From NCBI GenBank assembly GCA_013399305.1, contig VXAI01000013.1:8091159-8155158 (forward strand): a DNA stretch of 64,000 nt, written 5' to 3'. Source of the stretch: Rostratula benghalensis. Lineage: Eukaryota > Chordata > Aves > Charadriiformes > Rostratulidae. Under the pieces are notes generated by a model. That model was not told the origin of the DNA. It searched no databases and saw only the letters and a list, made by a program, of their open reading frames with translations. Position 1 is the stretch's first letter. Every line of letters begins with the position of its first letter. Shown here piece after piece: positions 1 through 13,000 of the stretch. Made by a program: the position numbers and the translations under genes.

Positions 1-2974
1 CATAAATCTTCCCAGATGCCATATACCAGTTTTTTTTAATGCTGGACTCAGTTAGAGATGACTATTAAGATCCCTGTACTTACAGCTCTTTGACAAAATG
101 GGGAGAGGAGAAAAATAAGCAGGGCAAATTTTCTGGCTTCTGGCACGTTTACAGACTCTGTTCACTTCATGCCTTCTTCTGTCAGTTCCCTTGGCAAAGA
201 GACTATCTCCCTCCTCCTTTCACACACGGTTTATGCCATAGCTGGTCAGAGTGAAAAAAAGTGTAATGGAGAAGAGAGGGAATATATAAATAGCATTCTG
301 CTATGCTATCTCAAAGAAATATTTTTCCTCTGCAATTTGCAAGACAGAAAGTTTGTGAAATGGACAAGATTTTACTACAAGCCATTCTAAAAAATCATAG
401 TCACATTTACTGTTTTCACTATACACAATTGTGACAGGGTCTCTGAATTCTTTACGATTATGTGCACATTCAATGATGATACATGGAAAAAATATGGACG
501 CGTTTATTTTTTGGAAGTAATTGACCAGAAAAGAATTTCTTCTGAACGAACTCCAGCGCAGTACAACACACAGAAGAGAAGCCAGCCAGAACTGAGGAAC
601 ATGAGAAACAGAAATTCTTTGGATGTAGCATGTTGGCTTTTGCCAACATGATCAACTGCAAATCCACAGCAAGACTCCTCACCCACTGGTTCACTGTCAC
701 TCCAGTGTGAGATCCCAAAACTTGCTGCTGCACCTGCAGGTGAAGCACCTGTGGGTAAGTAAATCGGATTGGCCATACATCAGTACTAGTCACAGGTACT
801 GCTCAATACCAGGTCAAAGGCACATGAATAGCGTTCCCTCATGGCATCAAGATTGCATTGCATGCATATCCTCCCATTTAACTTCCTTTATCAAATATTA
901 TCGATGAAGGGATTGGGTCTTTCGTGCTGAACTACTGTACGTAGTCGTGTTGACAGGGTTAGTAAGTCCTCAGAAAGAGGTATTCCAAATGGATGAGTCA
1001 GCTATTATTTGCCATAGAGATTACAGAGAAGCTAGACTAGAGCAATCTGTTGGAGATGCTCAGTGCACACTCCATCTGCTGCTCTCACAGCACAGAAAGG
1101 CAGGTAATTTCCACCTTAACATGGCTGTAATAGGTACTAGGTATGCTGAATTTCTCTTTCTTCTTCAAGCCCTAGTTTGTCAAACAACTAGTTCTTCCCA
1201 AGAACTCCATGTTCCTGAGAGGTGGAACAGAAATCACTCAGAAGTCACCTCACAAAAGTATTTGAAAATACAGTATTCAAAATGCTGTGTCCTTTTTAAA
1301 ACAGATTTCTGCGCACTAGCACCAGACACCGCTGCCAATCACTTCTTGAAATCCTAAGAAAGGGAAAAACAGAATAATAAATGGAGCAGCTCATTTTGCC
1401 AGTGTACGCAAACAGATGTGCTAAATAATTCCCTTAGAAGCAGATCCACTGTGCTCCTGGTTTCCTCTTGACCAGTGAGCGACACATCGATGGTACAGTT
1501 GTCATGAATTCAGTCCAGTGTTCATGGAGAACCAAACACAGCTGGGGCACAGGACTAGGTTCTCCTGCTTCTAAGAACTTCTGCTGAGGCACTGAAGCTT
1601 TACTCTAAAAGGTAAAAGAGTTTCTTCCTCTGTTTGTTTTAAACAAAGAATCGTTTCCCTCTTCTTCCTTCCTCCTCTTCCCAATATTACTCATGTATTT
1701 GAAAGCAATTCAAGGAGGTTTGGTTTTTTTTTTTTTTTAATAAAATACAGGAGAAGTATAGTCCCTTTTTGAGAATAAACTTTTCAAATTTCAACTGCAA
1801 AGTAGGAGACTTGAAGAAAAAACAACTGGAAACAGTCCTTTCAGATGGAAACAATACCCAGTGGCTACTACTATGTGCTGCTAATGCCTGGAGAAGGTCT
1901 GAGTTACACCGGAAACCAGCCCTTCAAAATACTACTGGTTGCAAAATAAGGAACAATTTAGAGGGAATTACTGAAGTACTAATTACCTTTAAGCTACACT
2001 TTCAACTTCAAGGACTTGACCTAGATCTCACTGAAGTCAATGGGAAGATTACACAAATTTTTATGACACCTGGAGAAATTTTTTTGAGACCTCCATTGAT
2101 GTAAAATTCTACATAGTATCACGCCACTAACTCTTAATACTTGTTGCTTTGATCTGCTTCACTGCTAAAGTGGGAGGGGAGAAGGAAGTACTGAAGTTAC
2201 TGTACTGATACTCCACTTAGGTTAATAGGTAAAAAGACATCCATGTTAAATGTAATTAGTTAATACAAATTAAGATGATTACATGTTCTATTGTCAAGAT
2301 CATTCAAAGAGTTATTTGCTTTTGTCATTGAAGAGTGCTGCATTAGTTCTCATAATCTGGTTAGTGCATTAGCACTAAGTAAATCCTATTGATTCAGCAG
2401 ATAAAATGGACCTAAGTAATCTTTGTATTTTGCTGATTTCCCTTATATTAATTTAACATTTAACTCAGCATACAGGTTATCAAAGGAGAGGTGTTGACTA
2501 ATTACACATTTTGAAGAAATAAAATAAAGCATCAGAGATGTTGTGTTGATAAAAGCAGTTTTGCTAGCCATTCATAGTGTACAGCAGGTGCATTTTTCAT
2601 AGGAGTCCTTACTGACATGGAAGCTGTGATGAAACAGAAAAGCTGTGAATTCCAAGTAGACCAGTTATCCTAAGATAATGCTGAGTGTGGAGACTCTTAT
2701 TCCAAGATAGCATTGCACAACAACTGCACGTCTAGCCAAAACAGTGGTGCAAGAGATGTGTGGGATAGAAAGGAGTCCTGAAAGCAGGAGAAAATAATTC
2801 AATTTGCCCTAATTTCCACAGGCTGTGTATTATTGCTTCCCTAAGATCATTCATCCTCTAACATGTCCTTGTTTTCACGCACACCATAGACGGTGCAAGA
2901 AATATTTCTTTCTGACCTATGCTTGCTTTCTGAATCATTTATGCCATGGATCTTCTTCCTTAGCAGTGTTTTTT

Positions 2975-3013
<39 letters not shown>

Positions 3014-6000
3014 CTGCGGGATTTGACTCTGGTTTTACTTGTATGTTTGGAAATGAGGAGTAATTCCACTCTGATGCAAGAACTGTCTGAGATCAGAAAC
3101 CCACATGCCACCTAGAAAGTTCAAGTAATACAACAGTCTCCTGGATAGTAATTACCTACTGTTGCTTTAGTGAGCAATAATGATGGCAATATGTGGTCCT
3201 GAGTCAGATGAAGTAGAGTAAGTAGAGAAACTGCTGAGGTAAGGTTGGTGCTGAGTGAGCTGGAAGGCAGATGTCTGCTTTGTCAGGATTTATGTGTCTC
3301 TCCATCGTTTGGCAGCAGACCCTGAGGGAAATTCATTGCTTGCTTAGATGTCTCAACTACCTACCAAAGCCAGGTGGGATGAATCCAGGACTTAGATCTG
3401 CATGCAGTGTGCTGCAGAATCAACATCTCTTTTCTCTGGAACATGGAATTGCTTATAGAGGAATCCAAGCAGCTCTTCCAAGAGGGGCTGACACTGTCCC
3501 ATTGCAGGATAATCATCAGCAGACTAGATGGGAACATAATCTGGGGCAAAGGAGACCTAGATTTTGGTCTGAAGCCAGGAAAAGAGGCCTATATCTGATT
3601 ATTATACATCTCTAGTGAGTGTCCTTAATGCTGCATACTTGTTAGTATACATTTTAGACACTTTTCCTTGTGACACTATAAAGGCTTTCAAATTTGCAAA
3701 TTTACATATGATAAGAAAATTATTCTGTGTCCAGTTCTAGTCTTTAGTGTTATTTAAGGGCCTTCTGAAGCTCAGTCAAAAACCCCCACAGGAGATGACC
3801 ATGTACCTCATGATGGAGGGGAGCCGGGTGGTGAGCACACCCTGCCTTGCACTGCATCGTTCAGGGGACATCAGGGACCCTTGGGGTACCACCTGGGCTT
3901 TCAGCAGAAAGGCAGTGAGTGCACAACAGGAACGTGGGTGCAGCCCGTCACCATACTACTGTGGTTTAAGCCTGTTTTAAAGGGTGTCAGTGCGCATTGC
4001 CCATCACTCAGTCCCTCCTCGTTTATTCTTCTGAGACGTCAGAACCCGTAGAGAAGCTCACACAAAATCTGTATGGATGGGGGCAGGCTATGTGCCAGGC
4101 AGAGTGCTGTACACCACTTGATACAGCATTTACAGCAGAATAGATGACCGAGCCAATCCAACAGATTCTAGTGCCTGACTTTTTTGGGAAAATACTCAGG
4201 CACATGCTTGTTGGAATATAAAAGAAGTATTTTCTCCATGCTGTGAGACTATCTAAATAAGCTACATCAACCCTTCCTAATCACAGAGATGTGGTGTTAT
4301 GTTTAAACCTGCCAAAAATTTTTAAGCCAACTGGTGTGGGATATTATGGTTATGGGGCCTCAAAAGAGTTATTTGTCTCTGTTTATTTTATTAAATATTC
4401 CTAGACATACCCTTAGGATGACAGATCAATAAGTGCCTTTGTGGTTTCCTGATAGAAGGCAGCAATTATTTTCTTCCATTACAATATAAGCATAACCCAA
4501 TTTTACTCATCTGTCATGTGAGTAATGGTAATAAAGAAGCATCACCATGTGTTTATTTTACTGTCACTGTATCTTTTGTTTTGGTGATCTTGTGTTTTCA
4601 TTTAATGTTCTTCCAACTGTTTGTGTCTTTCATTTGAGGGGAGTGACGACCAGTTTGTCTTGCTCTTGGACATTTGTTGGGAACGTGTTAGTGAAAGCCT
4701 GTCTGTGGCTTCTCTTTCCCTCTAAGCTGAATAGAGTACTTTAGGTTTTCACCTGAACTTACCTGTAGAAGAAACAAAACCACAGGAACTTTACAGCGCT
4801 AAATTTGGATTTCATTTTTAGAGATGTTTTTCCATGGAAGTCAATAGTGATTGAATTTGGGTATCAAAGGAGAATTGACAAGTTTAGCATGCAAGAGACA
4901 CGGAAAAGTTAAACAAAGCCCATAAGATCATAATCTAACTAATGACAATTGAAAGGTATAGTTGAGACTGTCAAGGCTTAAACTCAACCCACCTTTCTCA
5001 CTTGGAGAATCACATTTAATCCATGATCGAGGTGCACACTACTGGACTATATCTGAAAATGAACTAAGCAGCATTTTTCTCCTCCTCTAAATACTCCTCT
5101 GCTTTGAGAAGTACCACACCAGGGCTGATAGTGACTAACCATGACCAAATAAACTCTGCTAAAAGCTTACATCCATTTTTTTCCTCATTGTGGGTGAAAA
5201 GATTCCTGAACAGTGATTCAAAACCCTCCACAGCAGCTACCTCTCAGATATCCTTGTCCTGACTTGGGCAATAAAACCCCTTTACTATGACTCCAACTTT
5301 TACTTTTAACTCAGACCCAGTTCTGTTTCCTCCTTGCTGTCACTGAAGTGATAGCCAGCTCTTCTCTGAAGGGAATGATTAGGAAGCGCTAACTAGTCAC
5401 AGCTCTGCTGAGGTACGTCTGATACCAATCAGATGCACCATCAGATTCCCTTTTCCTAACCCTAATTTCAGTGAGTCCAGGCTTTGCTTATTATGCATTT
5501 CAGTTAAACACAACTGGGAATGTTTGATTTTGATTTTATAACATTTTCCATGAGCAGTGGAACAAGCAAAGCACAGTTGTGTCTGGATTTATATCTTGTG
5601 GTTGGCTGATTTTGCTGTCCGACCAAGCTCTGTTGGAGACTTTTCCCCTAGGTGAGCAATACCTGCTTAGGTCCCTGTAAGTCCTTCTGATGTTTATAAA
5701 GGGGCTCCTTACACTTCATTGGCTTCCACAGCCTGAAGCTGATCCTCATATTGGATCTGTCTCTGGATTCACATCTTTAAGATTTATTGCTGAGGTTGTC
5801 AGGATAACTAATAGAAAGACAGACATGCAATAGTGTGACCACATAAATTTAATTCCTTTGGGAATCAAGGCTAAAAGCTAACGAATTTTATCAACCACAT
5901 CATGATGAGTTGGAGGGTTTTTTTTTAATGCTTAAAATCTGAGAAGAATGGATTGAGGAAGTGTTTTGGACATCTTATTCTGGTTTATTTTAGTCTAATT

Positions 6001-7429
6001 CTACTTTTAGCAGTCTCAGACTAAACAGTTGTGAGGGACAACCACTTAAAAAGATGGACTACCCAAAGCCCAACAAAATTATGAACAATTGTCCTGTGGG
6101 ACTTTTTTTGATAACATGAAATGGCCTTCATCAATCAGACTCTAACTGTAAATTATCAGATAGCGCTCCCTTGCAAACATAGCTAAAGTGTCATTTTTCT
6201 TTTTAATGTTGAAGTCAGTGGCATACCGTATTCACTGCTGTACTGTTTTCACTGCTCTATGACTTAATCTCACAGTGGTCAGTGCCCTTCACTTGCATCA
6301 GTGGTCTGTGGTTTCATTCTTTCAACATCAAAAAGAAAGATCATCTTGGCTACATTACTAAAAGCAAGTTCTGAATTTTGCCAAAATAAACTGTGACAAA
6401 CTCTCACAGTTTATAAAAGCTCTTTTTTTTTAAGTTGAAGGTGACTTACAAAGAGGAAAAAATGGGCTATGCCCTCATGTAAGTTTCTATAATGTCCAAA
6501 AAAAAAAGGGACTAAAAAGATTTGAGGGGTTTAATAATCCTTTTTTTTTTTAATTATTATTTTATATCCTGCAAAATCAAGGAAGACCAGAGCTGACACT
6601 CCCGACACAACCATAAGCATAAGACATAATGGGCTTTCCTTCTGCCTGCTCCTTCCCTTCCTTCACATTCCAACCTTGCAGGTCTATTTTACACACCTGA
6701 GAAAAACAAGTGTATAAAGAATGTCTGGCAAATTCTTGCCAATCTTTTTGGCCAATTGGAACCTGAAAAAACTCAGGGGACACTTTTCATTGGAGCCTTA
6801 ATGAGTCCTCTGGAATAAAGCAAAGGAAATGGAATGGCAAAGCTTGACAGTCTTGATATTTCAGTGTTAAGCAAACAATCAGGACAGAAATTTCTGACTG
6901 CCTTTATGCCATTTAAAGGAACTACAAGAAATCACAGAAACATTTTTTCCTTTATCAATTTAATGTAGCAGAAATCAGAGTTCTGATGACATTTCTTGAA
7001 AATGGGCAACTATAATAAACCGTCTGCAGTATAAGACATTCAGTTCTGATATGCAAAGCAGCAGCAGACTCTGGGAAAGCTTTTGAAACAGGAAAGTACT
7101 TCCCAGCATGTGAAAAGTGGCAAATTATTCTGTCAATATTTTAATGGTATACTTTGCTATGAAAAGATCACCTTATGAAACAGGTGTATAGGCAAGAACA
7201 GAATGAGATAAGTTAAAGGCTACAAGCTTTAAAGGCAGTCGCTCACAAATAAAATACCCCAGAAATAAGAAAAAAAAATACTTTCAAAAGAATAATGTTA
7301 ATTGTTAAAAATGAACTGAAAAAGACAAAAAAAAAAGGGTATTAAGACTTGAAATGAAAAATTAGGTCAGCAATAACACAGTGAAGAAAGATAAGAAGTT
7401 ACAGTGCTGAATGTTTGCTAACTTCTTTT
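1..7429 (-). other. MET intron 2, internal portion; no exon recognised
   Basis: This AT-rich non-coding DNA lies downstream of MET exon 2. The open frames are short (at most 136 codons), lack family signatures and overlap on both strands. I looked for MET exon 3, which encodes the end of the Sema domain, and did not find it, but a reading by eye could miss a diverged exon of about 190 bases. The notable contents are a 30-base T run near 2977-3006 and smaller A/T runs. Intron 2 continues past the left edge of the window. Confidence 0.7.
2977..3006. repeat. Poly(T) run, about 30 bases
   Basis: An uninterrupted run of T follows GTTTTTTGG. No recognisable retrotransposon body sits next to it, so it is probably simple length drift. 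Run length in an assembly is unreliable at such sites. Confidence 0.9.
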
Positions 7430-8060
7430 TAGTCCATGCAAATTGTCTTCCCTCCAAAAAAAAAAGGGGAACAAAATGCTATGTCTGTTGTGGTTGCTGT
7501 ATCAGCATCTGTCAGCAATCTGAATTTAACACCTGGGGTCTGTGATAAGCACTTGTCCCCCGAATGCCAAGGTTGTTGTGATGATGCTCAGATGGGGTTG
7601 GATCCCCTCTGTGAGCACGTTCCTGCTCCTGGGGAGAGGCCTCAGCAGCTCTGTACTGGAACCCCCCAAGGCACCCCTGGCAGTGAAGATCATCCCTTCT
7701 CTTTCATGCAAGAGGCTCCCACCTCCAACCTGGGCACATGTCAGCACCCTGTCTTGATACTCTGTGCTGGGCAGCCATACTGAGGAGGACTCTGATGGTA
7801 TCGGGGTGATACTCCTGTTCCCATTCTTATCAGAAGCAGACCCAACAATGGGACCTGAGAGATCCCCTTTAGCCCAAATGCAGGCTGAGCAGTTGTTCTG
7901 TCCTGACACAGGCCTCATGCTGGCTCAAGAGGCTGAGCAGAGCCCACCATAACGGCTCTGGCCCTGCCCTCTGGGAGAGGACACTCTGCAGCCTCTGAGC
8001 TCCAGTTTTCTTGTCTTTGAGAAAATAAATGAGTCCAGAGAGGACACTTAAAGCCCTGCT
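7430..8060. other. GC-richer patch in intron 2, unrecognised
   Basis: Base composition rises compared with the surrounding intron, and open frames of 115 codons (plus) and 130 codons (minus) overlap here. Neither translation resembles a known domain, and neither shows conserved cysteines, a signal peptide or a low-complexity pattern. It could be a decayed repeat, an old insertion or a regulatory segment about 0.8 kb past exon 2. I regard the open frames as by-products of GC content. Confidence 0.3.
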
Positions 8061-8724
8061 GTGTAAGCAGATACAATTCAAAGCTTTAGCGTTTTACGTT
8101 TCCAAATAAATGTTAAAAAGTACTCAATTCCCTGATTATGTATTTCCTTTACAAGACCTGACACCATCACAGACACTGTCTAGAAGGGAAGAAATAACTT
8201 CCGTGCTTCCTTCACTTGCAGTGTTTCAAATGGCTGGAGAGCAGCAGCCACCTGAACACACGGTGTAGAGAGGGGCAACCCTCCCATCTGAGACTACCAG
8301 TATCTTCATTCAGATACACTTTTCATAGACACTTCTTTCATTAAGAAAACTGATCTCAGTGGGACCGTTTATGTATCAAGCATGAGTAATGGTATTACAA
8401 TCTGGCTCTTCATGGTGTGTTCCAAACCAGCTCTTTCATTTTTTTCTAAAGAGGGGAGTGATTCAGCATTAACACAGTCTAAAGTATGAGTGATATTTTC
8501 AGGGACTCCTCAGTGCACATGGACTCGAATGTTAATGAATACTTTTTTTGAGATATTGAAAGAAATAACTGCCTAAATGTTCCATTTATCTGCACCACAG
8601 TCTCTCAAGAACACAGAAAAATAATTACTTACAAATAAAATATGATTTTTTTTTTCCCCAGTTCCACTAATACTTTCTTAGCACCATAAGGACCTCAGTA
8701 ATTTTCATAGACAATTTACAGGAA
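8061..8724 (-). other. MET intron 2, donor-proximal portion
   Basis: Ordinary AT-rich intron between the unrecognised GC-richer patch and the read-through tail of exon 2. I see no exon, repeat family or RNA gene in it, only a short T run near 8647-8656. Confidence 0.7.
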
Positions 8725-8874
8725 CTAATCCTTACAGAGATGAATCATCAGCAATGCCAAATAATCTGAAATGTTCAGGGACTTACATTTTGTAACTGAA
8801 ACTGAGGGACGGCCACCTGGCAATGGAGTAGGCAAAGAGAGAACCAGCACCCCAAAAATGTAACTGTCACCTAC
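8725..8874 (-). other. In-frame read-through tail at the start of MET intron 2
   Basis: If the donor is not used, the reading frame stays open for 49 more codons (starting VGDSYIFG and ending LMIHLCKD) to a stop at 8727-8725. The tail resembles no part of MET and is intron sequence by the splice evidence. An intron-retained transcript would encode a secreted, truncated Sema fragment without a membrane anchor. I saw no AATAAA signal on the minus strand just downstream, so nothing here argues for a real short isoform. Confidence 0.5.
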
Positions 8875-8880
8875 CTTGTT
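8869..8880 (-). other. MET: MET exon 2 splice donor
   Basis: On the minus strand the exon ends AACAAG|GTAGGT, a near-consensus donor with GT at 8874-8873. It falls after codon 400, matching the known MET exon 2/3 junction. Recognisable MET similarity stops here, and the next codons no longer resemble the receptor. Confidence 0.93.
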
Positions 8881-10074
8881 CAAGCAGTACTTGCTCTCTT
8901 TCCTGTAAAAGTGCTGCAGACATTTCATGTTCTGCTTGTCGACAATCTTGTTGAAGAACTCGTTGATGGTCCGCACGGAGACGGCGCAGACAGCAGATCG
9001 GTTGGTGGGCTCAGAAGAGTCTGGTTTGCTTTGTGCAAAAACGCCGTAGAGAATGTCATCGTTCAACCCAAGGCCCATTTCGTGGGCTAGAGCCGCACCG
9101 GGCTTGCTGACATAGGCAGCCTGCAAAATGTTGAATACCTCCTTGCGGATGGACCTCTTCCTCCGCTTTTCGGTAAAAATACACTCGAGAGGCATTTCCA
9201 TGTAAGAACGCATCTCTGAGTCTAAAGTGCAGAAGCGGATAATTCTAGTGTGAAAAGCCTGGGAGTCGAGAGATTCTCTCTGGACAGTCAGAAAATAGAC
9301 AAAGTGATCATTTTCAAAGGCATGGACATACCTAATGGGATACGAGTCACGGAACTGTGGGAGGATATCTATATAAGACTGATCTGTCAGAAATTCAAAC
9401 CCATCCTGTGTTTCTTTTAACCTTCTCACTGATATGGAATGCAGCACATGAGGAGGCTGAAATGTAGACGTCACAGTATTTCCAACAAAGAAGTTAACAA
9501 ACCTGTCCTTTTCGGTCACCAAAACTTTGGTTCCTAAAGTGCTTACGACACAGTCAGGACAATTATCCGCTTCTCCGTCCACCCGGGGTGAATACATGCA
9601 GTGCACCTCGCTTTCGATGTCAGCAGGGTTGTCAGGGTGAATGATGTGGCGGTGGCAGATGCCTCCGGACACGCTACCGCAGCTGATGAGCTGATCATCG
9701 TAGTAGGTTTCCAAGAGCAGCGCCATGTTGACGTTATCCTTCCATACGCTGTTAGATAAGTTGGCTTTATCCTTGCAGTCTTCGCATGGCGCGCAGTCAG
9801 GGTTCTCCAAAACGGGCCCAGTCTTGTACACAGAAATATTCTGGAGAGTTTCATTTAGTACGTAAATCTTGTTGACTGCCCCAATATAAATATGATGATT
9901 GTATAAAACTACATTCTGGATCGGTGTTTCTGCAATGAAGTTAGGGAGATCGTACGTTACACTCAAATTCATCTCTGATTTTTTAGCTGCCTCTTTGCAT
10001 TGTCCATGGCTCCTCTGCAGCAAGGCAAACAGGAATACGATAAACCCAGAAGGATATGCAGTAAAAGGCTTCAT
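8875..10074 (-). CDS. MET: MET exon 2, coding part: codons 1-400 of hepatocyte growth factor receptor
   Basis: This exon encodes the N-terminal 400 residues of the MET receptor tyrosine kinase, which binds HGF at the cell surface and signals through its intracellular kinase. Residues 1-24 form a signal peptide with a hydrophobic core (FIVFLFALL) ending before QCKEA. The Sema beta-propeller follows. Conserved stretches include DDQLISCGS near 126, FFVGNT near 195, [12 protein letters not shown] near 211-222 and DQSYID near 231. The furin site KRRKR|S occupies 303-308, so cleavage after R307 gives the alpha and beta chains. Paired cysteines are present: C94/97/100, C132/140, C159, C172/175, C298/363 and C385/397. 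N-glycosylation sequons occur at N36, N74, N79, N105 and N358. The exon has exactly 1,200 coding bases and ends on a codon boundary, the same break as I recall for human MET. The sema end, PSI, IPT, transmembrane and kinase exons lie outside the window. The gene name is near certain. Confidence 0.97.
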
Positions 10075-10089
10075 TGTCAGAGATTTAAT
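10075..10089 (-). other. MET: MET exon 2 5'UTR segment between acceptor and start codon
   Basis: Fifteen non-coding bases lie between the splice acceptor (CAG at 10092-10090, preceded by a T-rich tract to about 10115) and the ATG at 10074-10072. Human MET, as I recall it, has a 14-base segment of very similar sequence here. The start has A at -3, a good Kozak context, and no upstream ATG lies in the segment. This layout fixes the start codon and implies that the rest of the 5'UTR is in a separate upstream exon. Confidence 0.88.
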
Positions 10090-13000
10090 CTGTCAAAATA
10101 TAAAATATAAAGGAAAATGTGGTTATATTTCATACACTAAATCATCAGTTCATCAGTCAACAGAAAGCCGTTTCTAGGCTGCACGTATTTGCTAAACTAT
10201 TTCAGTTAAGAAATGTCATAATCTTGCTTAGTGTCATTAACAGTCTTGTGCTAGAAACTGCTAGTTACTGTTCTTTGTGGGTACTCATTTCACTGCTTTC
10301 AGAACAATTCACAGAAGGATTTTCTTCTGATGAATTTTGCAAGGCTCCTCAGTGTGTTGTACGGCAGCAGAAGAGAGATGACTACTTCCACATGAGCATC
10401 AAACCAGCCGCCTGATAGGATTTAGAAGAAGATGGTGCACAGGTAAGCTGAAAGTAAATCTGCTCGGGACACTCAGGACACAACTGCACACAAAGCAGTT
10501 GCAGCGCTTCAGTGTGCAGATAGAAGGTATTTGGCAAGTTCCTCAAGGAGCTGAGCTGGTTCTTAGCACAGCTGCTCAAAAACGAGCGGTAGGAAAGGCA
10601 AGAAGTAATGTGAAGATTTGAGCTGGAAGTGGGCTTCTCTCTGTTTTGTTGACATTTTGATTAACAAATTAAGAGATAGAACAAAGGAAGAAACCCCTCT
10701 CACTCCCTCCAGCTCCCCAAATCACTGTCTTTTATAAAGGGCTGGTTTGGAAAAAAGAATGGGCTTTTTCAGCCAGCTCTGCTTCTTGGAATAGTCCTTT
10801 CCCCCAGCGTTGACAAGGTTTTGTAATATATTATTAGAATATTTTATGCATCATGTGGTGCCTGGCATGTGCAAGTTTTATTTTAGGCCTTGTACCACAG
10901 CAGTAAGTCACTCCGGTGAACCTTTACAAGATATAGGCCTATCACTGTATTGTAAACAAAGCAGTATCAAGTGACCTACAGCCATTAACTGATGAAATCC
11001 AAAAAACTAGCACTTTTCTTTTTTTTTTTTTTTCCCCACTTGTCCACACAATTGTTTGAAGTGGCTCGGAAAACCAAAGGCAGATGACTAGTGTGATATT
11101 TCACCCCCTCAGAAGATCAATTAAATGAACTGTGGTTATGAGCGTTTCGGTGCAGTGTCCACGCTATGCCTTGTCACACCAGACGTTTTCTCTTAATGTC
11201 CTGACACAGTTGTTAACCCAAATTTAGCTTCTTCATGGATTCTAGCAGCAATGCGATAACATTCTTTGGGAAAATACTTACATTTGGCTATAGTTACACA
11301 ATTGCTGCTCATAGAGAAATGCTTATGACCACTGAAAGGATTTAAAATAGACAACCTTGAAAATTGCAAACTAGTTATAGGAATCTTTTTATTTCATTAA
11401 AACTTTAAGCAAAATGAAAAGATGACTGTAGACCAGTGCTGTTTCAGCGGTGTATAAATTCAGTGTTTTCACTAGATTGGTTAAAACAATCCATCAATAA
11501 TCTCCTGCATTCCTTGTGGCATTTTATTTCGGTGTTCACTGGACTCTTTCTGTGGCTTGCCTCATTAATTACACAAAATAATAGGTTTTGGAAACAAAGA
11601 ATTGTTCTTCCTCTCTGTTACCTGATAAGAATCATGACTGAGAGCTGGGGATAAAAATCAGAAACACCGTCTATTTGCAAGTATTAGCTGGTAAGAACAA
11701 GTCACACTTCTTGTATTGAGAAATGAAGATCTTCTTTCAAATCAACAACATTTTCTGATATTAATTAGTGGTAACAGAATCCTGGAAACAAACCAAACAC
11801 GAGTTTAAGTTTGAAAGAAAAAAGAGCAGGGTTATTGCTATAATTAGAAAGTAGCCTCAGTACACAGAGCGCTTACTTATACATTGTATAGGGCAGGAAA
11901 CAGTTTTCTCATCCTCCAAAACTTCTTGCTATTACAGAATTTTTTCCTGCTCTGTGCTGGGATGAAACCAAGAGCTTTCGGAGTTTGTGTGTAACACCCA
12001 GAAGTCACACCCAATCCAAGAACAACCATGTCCACGTCTCTGCTTCGCCAGCACCGAGAGAAGGTCCCAGCAATGGGAGGACTTTCTGCCTCCTTCCAGC
12101 CAGGACTTTCACCCGAGAAACTGCTAAAAACTGACACGTTCCTGCAGATTCGCTTCTGACGAGTCAACATGTTCTGACAAATACTAGATTAAGCAGAAAA
12201 TTCCAAAAGTGCTCTATTTCTGACACAATGCAGAGACAGGTATACTGTTTACTGCAACGAGCTTAAACCCACATAACAGAGGTGGGACTGCAGGGGAGAG
12301 AAAAAAAAAAAAAAAATAGGTGGGAGAGTAGTTAGATGAGGAAGATCAACCACCATGGCAGGAAAAAAAATGTAGGGTTACTTGAGAGCCAGGCACCTAC
12401 TTTGTTGCAATACATCATATGCTACCTTCTTGTTCTAATATGTTCCTGAATAGATTTCCCATCCAGTAAGCTCTTCATCTTCATCTTACAATCCCCTCCA
12501 TTCCTCCAATGTCTCCAACAGTAAACACCAGTGTGCGCTGCAGAGTGATTCAGAGCCTTAAATACTGGCTGACTTACTCTCTCCCTCAAACCACATCTTG
12601 GGATGTGAGGCCAGTATCCACAGATAGGCTGTTCTGCCTACAGCTGGCTGGTGAAACTGTACTGGTTTGAATCTGTGCTCTGGAGACAGAAAAGCCCTCC
12701 TCAGACTCCTTCAGCAAGTGAGATGGGATCCAAAAAGCTTAACAGCGAGAATAAGGGCGGGATTCGTTGCAATGCAAAGAATGTCAGGAGTAATAGGCAC
12801 TGTGCTTCATCACTACAGGAAGGAAAATATGAGCAATAAATGAAAACCAAGTTATCTTTGCGCTCATATTTGAGCTCCATCGTTGTGTCTTCCTTTGTGT
12901 GCTTTTGAGGTATTTCAAGCATCCTCCCAGACAGAAATCTGCTGATTCCCACCTATGGGAAGCTCAGGCTCAGATTTATGGGCAACTCTAGGGAAGATGG

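Noticed and set aside
7526..7918. 130-codon minus-strand frame near MET exon 2
   Set aside because: No homology recognised, no splice layout linking it to MET, and a plus-strand frame of similar length overlaps it.
1..8724. MET exon 3 in intron 2 sequence
   Set aside because: Looked for the conserved end of the Sema domain on the minus strand and found none; intron 2 is long in other vertebrates, so exon 3 is probably outside the window.
9543..9854. 103-codon minus-strand frame inside MET exon 2
   Set aside because: An out-of-frame shadow of the MET coding sequence.
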